Source of the DNA: Gracilaria caudata
Lineage: Eukaryota > Rhodophyta > Florideophyceae > Gracilariales > Gracilariaceae
Reading direction: 5' to 3'
NCBI GenBank assembly: GCA_030374735.1
Contig: JASCIV010000780.1
Location: forward strand, 1-12,409
DNA length: 12,409 nucleotides
Of this stretch, positions 7,140-12,409 are shown in pieces. The notes under the pieces are model-generated. The model was not told where the DNA came from. It saw only the letters and a program-made list of their open reading frames with translations, and searched no databases. The translations under genes and the position numbers were made by a program. The first letter of the stretch is position 1. Every line of letters begins with the position of its first letter.

Positions 7140-9480
7140 CTTGGCTTGGCCTTCAAACCTCGGTGACCCTTTCCCCATCACATGTCTTCTCCGGCGCCGC
7201 CCCCTCCCCCTCGCACACGGACGCTGCGTTCTCCGTCCTGCCTTCTCAAGTCGCCCACACATGGATCCCGCCTGGCCGCAGCTTCCGCCTCCCCACAGCA
7301 GCTCCCGCTTCTGCCGTGAGGAGGGCGAACCACGTTTCGTCATCACTGACGATGACGCTTGTGATAGAGGGCAGCCACACGTCCACACGCTCTTCGTGAA
7401 CTTGCGGTTGCTGCCCTGCGACGTCGCGCCATCGTTGCGAGCGCGTCCGACGATGGTCAGTGCCTGCACTTCACCACAGCTTGGAGCCACATGACTGCCA
7501 CCGGCGACTATGAGGAAGCGCACAGATGCGATGCGGCTCTTGCGCCATTTAGGGAACACTGCTACCTACTGCGTGGTCAACGAGTTTGGACGCATTCCAT
7601 CGCGCTTCGCGCTTGTTCGTGCACGCACTCAACCTGCATTCCGGCCACCGCCACCATGTGCTGCACGGTAACCGGCTCATGAATGCACAGGTTGCGCACA
7701 CACACTCCGCAAATCGGTGTGACCATCGCGGCCCTCGTGAGCGCCATCAAACCTTGCTGCTGCGCGACAAGCGCCTCGCCGTCGGCCATCAGTAGCAAGC
7801 ATCGCGTGCAATTCGTCCTGCGCCGTACAGAACGAAGCCAACTTGCGTCTCTGTGCCACCCCAAACTCTCCCCGCGCTCTCACCACACACGTTTCTGCGC
7901 CGCACGCCAACCCTCCAAGTGCGCAACAGCCGGCACGCCGCAAGATACTTTCGCTACGCGCACGACGGCAGCCGCTTCGTTTTCGGCGTCGCTGCGTACG
8001 CCAGTGTTGAAGCGGAGAGGCGTGGCGCGCCACGGTGCGCCACGCAGTGCGGGTTGCGACGTGCGTTGTGGGGAGAAGGCGACGGCGAGGAGGAGGTGGC
8101 GCGAGGCGAGCGGTGGGAAAGCACGGCCTCGTTGTCGGGGGGTAGGGGTGGCGGGACGGCGGGGCTGGAGTGGTGAATCGTTTGTGGGGGTGGCGGATGG
8201 CGAGTTGGTTGAGCCGAGACATGGCTAGCTCCAGCGCACTGTGCTGCACACGGCGTTGCTCTCGGCGCGGTCAGTGTGTGTGTGCTCCCTGCGCGAGTTG
8301 TGGGCGTGGTGCAACATGGCGGATGGTCGCTTTGGCACACCTTTTGCAGGCGCGGCGCGGCGGCGATGCGGAAGTTGCTGACGAAATGAAGAGCGTCGGC
8401 ATCTCGGAGAACAACCGAGTTGCAGCCCAAAATACGAAATTGCATTTGGCCGTGATTAATTGTCTAATTAACCCAACATCAACCACAGCTGATTTCTGTC
8501 ACTGTAATGTGGTCTGACAGGCAGGTACGTTGCAGTAACGGGAAGTCGTAGGGCAGTGCCACCGTCTCGGAGAGCACCCTCTCCGACGGGGATGCTCACG
8601 ATTTGCGTCGATGACGGCAACGCCACAATCGCGAACGCTGCGCCCAACAAAAGGCCCGTTCCACCGTCCATAGCGCGCTCGCGTTCAGTAGCACTTGAGA
8701 GCTGCAGTTTCTGGTTCGTATTCCAATCTGACGAAAAAGCACGGTGCGTGGTGATGAACGACTATTGCCCGAATTGAAAGTTCAATTTGGACAGCGTTTC
8801 AACGAGACGAAGCTCGAGTATCTACTACAGGGCACCCGACAAAGCGCTGCCCCCCGCGGTTGCGAAGGAGTGACGGCGACTGCACGCAACGCGCGCGACT
8901 GTGCAATGGCGAGCTTTGTGTTGATGAAGAGGCGGCGGGAATGACGAGCTCAAGCGGTGGGTGCGCCATGAGCTCTCATTGTCCGTGTCACTTCCGGTCT
9001 CGTGTTCGGTGTCGGTTTCAGTACCCGCTGTCGCTGTCGCTGTTGCCGTCGTCATATGACAGCAACTGCGCGCCTCTCTGCAAAGCGGGTTGGCGCACGG
9101 CGAGGTAGGCGTGGCGGGGAGGGAGCGGGCTGAGGTCGACGGCGCACGCGCGGGGCGCGACCAGCCGGAGGCCGAGGTTTCGGAGACTGCCGGCGAGCGA
9201 TGGGATGCGAGGTGGGTGGCGAACGTTGCGGAGGCGGCGGGGACGGCGGAAGAGCGCGGGTTGGAGCGGTTCAAGTGTGGGCGAGGGGGGGGAGGGGAAG
9301 GTTAATCGGGGGAGCGCGCGTGGTGTGAGCGAGTTCTATACGCGGTCTTTAGCGCAGCGCGCTGGCGGCGCGCGGATGTGAGGAGCATCACGCTGGGCGC
9401 GCGCCGGGAGGAGCGCGTGGCGTCGACGGAGACGGCGGACGTCTTCCGTGGGACGTGCGGCGCGAAGGTTCGAAGGTTGG
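7140..9480. other. GC-rich block with many overlapping open frames
   Basis: Composition rises sharply at about 7140 and falls back at about 9480. Stop codons are rare here in several frames on both strands simply because of GC content, so long overlapping ORFs (for example about 7683-8228 on plus and 8249-7677 on minus) are expected by chance. Proline-, arginine- and alanine-rich translations on both strands are the usual sign of non-coding GC-rich reading. The few segments that look protein-like are all on the minus strand and are given separately. Confidence 0.6.
7425..8690 (-). pseudogene. Candidate decayed armadillo-repeat gene
   Basis: Reading right to left on the minus strand, four segments resemble armadillo helices: MDGGTGLLLGAAFAIVAL at 8671-8618 (preceded in frame by ERERA), CCALGGLACGAETCVV at 7928-7881, CVRNLCIHEPVTVQHMVA at about 7702-7650, and FLIVAGG...EVQALTIVG at about 7517-7440. 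The armadillo consensus has A..NL...... and IV.AGG blocks followed by E.Q..A. They fall in different frames with stops between them, so at most this is a frame-broken relic, or an intron-rich gene I cannot resolve. The segments are short and the family call is by eye only. An alternative is chance in GC-rich DNA. Confidence 0.25.
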
Positions 9481-9532
9481 CGAGCTCACAACCCAATTGA
9501 ATTGCAAGTGTTTTATTTACGAACGTCGTCAT
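8825..9532 (-). pseudogene. Minus-strand frame with one internal stop, Thr/Asp/Glu-rich linker
   Basis: From an ATG at 9532 a frame runs to TAA at 9304-9302 and then stays open in the same frame to 8825. That is about 235 codons with a single interruption. After the stop it is Ser/Ala/Pro-rich, then passes into a low-complexity linker of alternating T-A, then T-E/T-D dipeptides (about 9060-8990), as in many eukaryotic disordered linkers. A neighbouring frame becomes protein-like further on (LFINTKLAIAQSRALRAVAV, about 8931-8872), suggesting a frameshift. No domain is recognised. It could be the upstream part of the armadillo-like relic, since both lie on the same strand and in order. Confidence 0.22.
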
Positions 9533-10520
9533 ACGGCACAGTGTACACGTACCGAGCTGTTTACACCAGCTGTAAGAGAATCGGAAGTGTGGTCTGTCAT
9601 TGTTCGTCAGCGTTTGATAAGCGAAAAAAGGACCAGCACAAGGCAATGCTGCGCGTCTCGACGCCGTGCCGTCTTCATCTCGTTTGCTCGGCCTCAATTG
9701 GGGCCTCTTGTATGCATGTGTGTCTTGTACCCGGCTTTGCAATTGCGCTCGCATTGCTCACGTTTACCTCTGACACTTCGCTACGTGAAATGCAAGCCTA
9801 TTCATTTCTTTGCTCCTTTTCTAAACATCTACATCCGCTGGCCACGCGAAGAAGGTTGAGATTGTACAACGCTGTCCTGTCGGTTTCAAACAAACAAGCA
9901 GATGGAGGTGTAAGGAGATCAAACCCAGCTGGAAAGAGGTGTTGAAGAATTGTTGGGGACGGAGGGAACGGGGAGAATGCAGAAAGATATCATGCAGCTG
10001 TCGGACAGGCAGTGGGTTTGGGTGCCAATGGATTGGGGGAAGTTTGTAGTGTTTGAAGGAGAGGCAATATGTAACGACGACAATAGTCGAAACGAGAGAA
10101 TAGGGGGATCTGATATGGCTTGTATTATATGCGTCGAAAGGATGAGACATAGAGATTCATAAACGAGACCTCTTGTACTGATTATGGTCACCTGAAAGGA
10201 ATGGAAGGCAATCGAGGAAAATTGGGCAGGGGGAGGCATCATGCTCCCCATGGTCGGCTGTGGTCGGCGGCATGCACGTGTTTTTTTTCCAACCTGGCAC
10301 TGGCGGGGTAGAGCTACTTCTAATTTGTAAGGTTAAGGCGACATTGTCGCGTCTGTGGGCTTGAAGAACAGCAGTTAGTATTGATCGCATACACGAGCAA
10401 CACTGGGCAAGCAACGAATGAGAGGAGCGGCGTGGATGCACCGATATTTGGCAGGAACGCATGAATGGTGGAGCGGGGAAAGGGGGTGTAGAGGATTAAC
10501 GACAAATTTACTTTTTCAGC
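9481..10520. other. Region without a supportable gene
   Basis: GC returns to the window's normal level. A plus-strand frame at 9914-10162 (TTG- or ATG-led, 70-82 codons) contains an aromatic stretch WVWVPMDWGKFVVF but no promoter or domain. Several minus-strand ORFs across it are mutually overlapping. A hairpin with 6-bp stem GGGGAG/CTCCCC lies at 10230-10249. Nothing else is seen. Confidence 0.45.
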
Positions 10521-10640
10521 GAACGTTCAATTGCGAGGACGCTTCCGTTGTACAACCGTCCGCGAATGAGGCGGTGAGCGCTCAGCGAGCATGTGATCAC
10601 ATGCGCCTTTACACAGCCAACATCCGTTCGCATAGCGAAC
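10521..10640. repeat. Cluster of perfect palindromes and a hairpin
   Basis: Within 120 bp: GAACGTTC (10521-10528), GTTGTACAAC (10547-10556), TGAGCGCTCA (10575-10584), the 16-bp GCATGTGATCACATGC (10589-10604), and GTTCGC-ATA-GCGAAC (10626-10640). All arms are exact. The cluster overlaps the distal end of the minus-strand ORF that starts beyond 10800. Confidence 0.6.
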
Positions 10641-10868
10641 AACCACCGTCACCATCACCGCATTTTTGAGCCTCACCACAGCAACTCCACCAGCGCCTTC
10701 ACGTGAAATGAGCTTATTGAGATCGATTCCCCTTTCCCGAGCCGCATTAACCATCAGCATCACGGCGCCTTCCCAGATTCTAACCGGCTCTTCACATTTT
10801 ATAAGGGCAGAAGGCAGTTCGGCACTGGAACATCCATGTTGAAACGATTGTTTTGAATTTGCTGCCAC
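10527..10868 (-). pseudogene. Frame-shifted continuation of the 108-codon ORF, or a separate relic
   Basis: A minus-strand frame open from 10868 (GTG) to 10527, overlapping the end of the ORF at 11125-10799 in a different frame. From about 10806 on it reads like ordinary protein: a mix of charged and hydrophobic residues with WEGAVMLMVNAARERGIDL (about 10769-10713) and a V-rich segment VVRLKNAVMVTVVVRY (about 10691-10644). The first ATG in frame is at about 10757. It could be the 3' half of the upstream ORF after a one- or two-base indel near 10800, a second exon, or unrelated. A TTATAAAATG sequence at about 10796-10805 on the minus strand could also serve as a TATA element. Not recognised. 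Confidence 0.25.
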
Positions 10869-11125
10869 ACTATTTGAACTGCGAGATCACTCATTTCTCC
10901 GCTCCAATATAAACGTCTGCGACCGTTGGCAATGCGAAACAGGTTCAAATGCTTCATCGCCATCTTGTTTTTCATGTCGCAGAAACAAAAGAAATCGTCT
11001 CGCCCTTGAATCTCAAATGGAAGCTGCTCGTTTTCTCCATCCTTGACGAAGTACACAGTGAATTCAGGCTCTTTATCTCCGGAGTAGCAACGGGTAAAGC
11101 TCTGACTACTAAGGTTGTTCTTCAT
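10799..11125 (-). CDS. Hypothetical 108-residue protein
   Basis: From the ATG at 11125 to TAA at 10801-10799. The translation is balanced and protein-like: an acidic, aromatic segment KEPEFTVYFVKDG (residues 18-30), FEIQGRDDFFCFCDMKNK (37-54) and RRRLYWSGEMSDLAVQIVW (69-87). No signal peptide or membrane span. The frame is open further upstream (to TAA near 11231) without another ATG in frame. A TATAAAAGG box lies 110 nt before the start, which supports a real promoter. The leader carries one upstream ATG at 11175 opening a three-codon uORF (ATG ACG CAT TGA). I do not recognise the protein. It may be truncated, because coding-like sequence continues in another frame beyond its stop. Confidence 0.4.
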   Translation of the reverse strand: MKNNLSSQSFTRCYSGDKEPEFTVYFVKDGENEQLPFEIQGRDDFFCFCDMKNKMAMKHLNLFRIANGRRRLYWSGEMSDLAVQIVWQQIQNNRFNMDVPVPNCLLPL

Positions 11126-11226
11126 TTGTGTGTGAAATTTTGCACTTGGATTTTCTAGAAAGGTCAATGCGTCATGCTGTGGAACAGATGAGTTGCTTGA
11201 ACACGATAAGAACGTTGGCTTGATAA

Positions 11227-11235
11227 CCTTTTATA
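11227..11235 (-). promoter_or_regulatory. TATA box TATAAAAGG
   Basis: Minus-strand TATAAAAGG, identical to the box at 5642-5650 and at a similar distance from the chosen ATG (110 nt against 127 nt). Expected transcription start is near 11200. No CCAAT box was found upstream of it. Confidence 0.5.
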
Positions 11236-11326
11236 GCCTCTCAGAGCACGAGAAACACATTAAACACTTACTGTGTACTGGAGCTTGTCGCATATTATAA
11301 AAAAAAGTGCATTAATGAGATGGTCG

Positions 11327-12121
11327 TTATCTAAAATCATGTGGGGCTGCCAAGCAACCGTCACCAACCGCGCAAAGAGCATCCAAACGTTGTTCAAAAG
11401 CGGATATCTTATTTAAACTTTTGAGGTCAATGTGAAAGTCCCCTGGAGCTTTTTGTTTACGTTCAATGCGGTTGTTACACCTCGAAAAGTAGTACCGTTG
11501 GAAGGTTATGAGACTGATCCAAAATTGTCCTGTTTGATTGGCAAATGTTTCATCCGGTGTTCTTAGTAGTAGTGCAAGCTTCCTGTAGTTGTAGAAAAGT
11601 GTCTCCCGGACCAAGAAAGCCTCAATAAAGCACGGAGCTGCTTATCTTCAAGATGTTGGTGATAAGTCTAGAACGCGTAGGTATGCGGAGGGCAACGAAG
11701 AATACTCAAAGAAGGTCTTTTGAGTTTCAATACAAGCTTATGTCTTCGGTAGTACAGGAGTAGCACTGCCTTCATCAATTTTCGTAATAGTAGTAGCAGA
11801 ACTCTATACTACGCCACTTCTCCAACTGCAGTGATTTGAGGCTGATAAAGAGCACGTCGGTACATTTTCCAATTGCCCACCATTGAATCGTTCAAAAACA
11901 TGAAGCAGATCTTTACAAACCTCAAATAAAGGACTTCTTTTGTCAAAGCAGAGTTGGGAGAAGGCTCCTTGCCCCAAATTATTGAAGAAACGCGATAATT
12001 CTCGCCTGGCCAAGAGGTTCACTGAGATTAATACGAACTGGCTATGCCCACAACCATTACTCACGCGTTTTTGGAGACGCAATGATACCACAATGATGCG
12101 AGTTTGAGCTTCTGTTTGCAT
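11327..12121 (-). pseudogene. Same-frame ORF chain, possible decayed or intron-containing gene
   Basis: An ATG at 12121 opens 105 codons to a stop at 11804. In the same frame, after several stops between about 11740 and 11640, the strand is open again to 11327 (from a TTG at 11614; about 95 codons). Both parts read like protein: LLARRELSRFFNNLGQGAF and FEVCKDLLHVFERFNGG in the first; LFYNYRKLALLLRTPDETF, then GQFWISLITFQRYYFSRC and FHIDLKSLNKISAFEQRLD in the second. Basic and aromatic residues dominate; no signal peptide. A splice from a weak donor (GTGGCG, about 11815) to a CAG acceptor (about 11639) would join them in frame, but neither site is strong. Family not recognised. It could be a relic of a mobile element or a gene with poorly visible introns. 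Confidence 0.28.
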
Positions 12122-12409
12122 TATACTAGGGACTCAACCTAAAAAGATTGTGCATGGAAGTAGGGTTATACTTGATTTAGTTAGAACTGCTACTACGGTT
12201 CAACGATCACGTGTATTTTTCTCCGTTTGTGCTGCTTTGATTAAAGTTAGTCCCGGCAACTTTCTTACCACAAGTTAGCGTCCGCATGTGCACGATGACG
12301 AAACATCTTTTTCCTGCCGTTGCTGTCGAGGACACCGCACTTCGGCATGCTGATGTGTATGCAGCGCGTGTTAGTTCAGAGGGACTGAACCCTCGGAGTA
12401 CTCACCACG
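12122..12409. other. Right-edge region, nothing seen
   Basis: No ORF, repeat or RNA gene is supportable. It contains one CACGTG at about 12208. Confidence 0.5.

Noticed and set aside
7683..8445. Long plus- and minus-strand ORFs (up to 190 codons)
   Set aside because: Pro/Arg/Ala/Ser-rich translations on both strands are expected where GC content removes stop codons; they overlap one another.
9919..10251. Minus-strand ORFs of about 110 codons
   Set aside because: Two frames are open at once with Ser/Leu/Pro-rich translations opposite purine-rich plus-strand DNA; this looks like a composition effect.
1..12409. CRISPR array, IS element or prokaryotic operon
   Set aside because: No regularly spaced repeats, no transposase motif and no Shine-Dalgarno-led gene train were seen; gene structure is eukaryotic.

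Overview
The window looks like nuclear DNA of a eukaryote with few introns. It carries genes on both strands separated by long spacers, signal peptides of the ER type, canonical TATA boxes (TATAAAAGG), an AATAAA polyadenylation signal and one probable 60-nt spliceosomal intron. There are no operons, Shine-Dalgarno-led gene trains or tRNA/rRNA genes. The style (single-exon genes, decayed mobile or repeat DNA between genes, a large cysteine-rich membrane protein without an obvious household family) reminds me most of a florideophyte red alga such as Chondrus. That assignment is inference, not something the sequence proves.

Layout. Positions 1-283 hold no clear gene; one short peptide resembles a Copia-type retroelement motif. 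Positions 284-1354 (+) form a probable two-exon gene of 336 residues, related as far as I can recall to an uncharacterised family abundant in diatoms. Positions 1355-2106 are an AT-rich convergent spacer with poly(A) signals. Positions 2107-4236 (-) are the best gene of the window: a 709-residue secretory-pathway membrane protein whose ectodomain carries a tandemly duplicated ten-cysteine module. Positions 4237-5768 are a divergent spacer with three perfect CACGTG motifs and, next to its right end, a CCAAT/TATA promoter. This drives a 106-residue secreted protein with an Asp/Ser/Gly-rich acidic stretch (5769-6089, +).

From about 6090 to the end the DNA looks like decaying accessory sequence. 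Two perfect inverted repeats (6946-6967 and 7097-7115) lie just left of a sharply GC-rich block, about 7140-9480. The minus strand of this block reads as scattered, frame-broken coding segments, some resembling armadillo repeats. A cluster of perfect palindromes follows at 10521-10640. On the minus strand, 12121 to about 10527 holds three ORFs in one shared reading frame. The middle of this stretch contains a second TATAAAAGG promoter, ahead of a 108-residue ORF (11125-10799).

No pathway links the genes. The 709-residue protein and the 106-residue protein are both predicted to enter the secretory route and are divergently transcribed from one 1.5-kb spacer, so shared regulation is possible but unproven.
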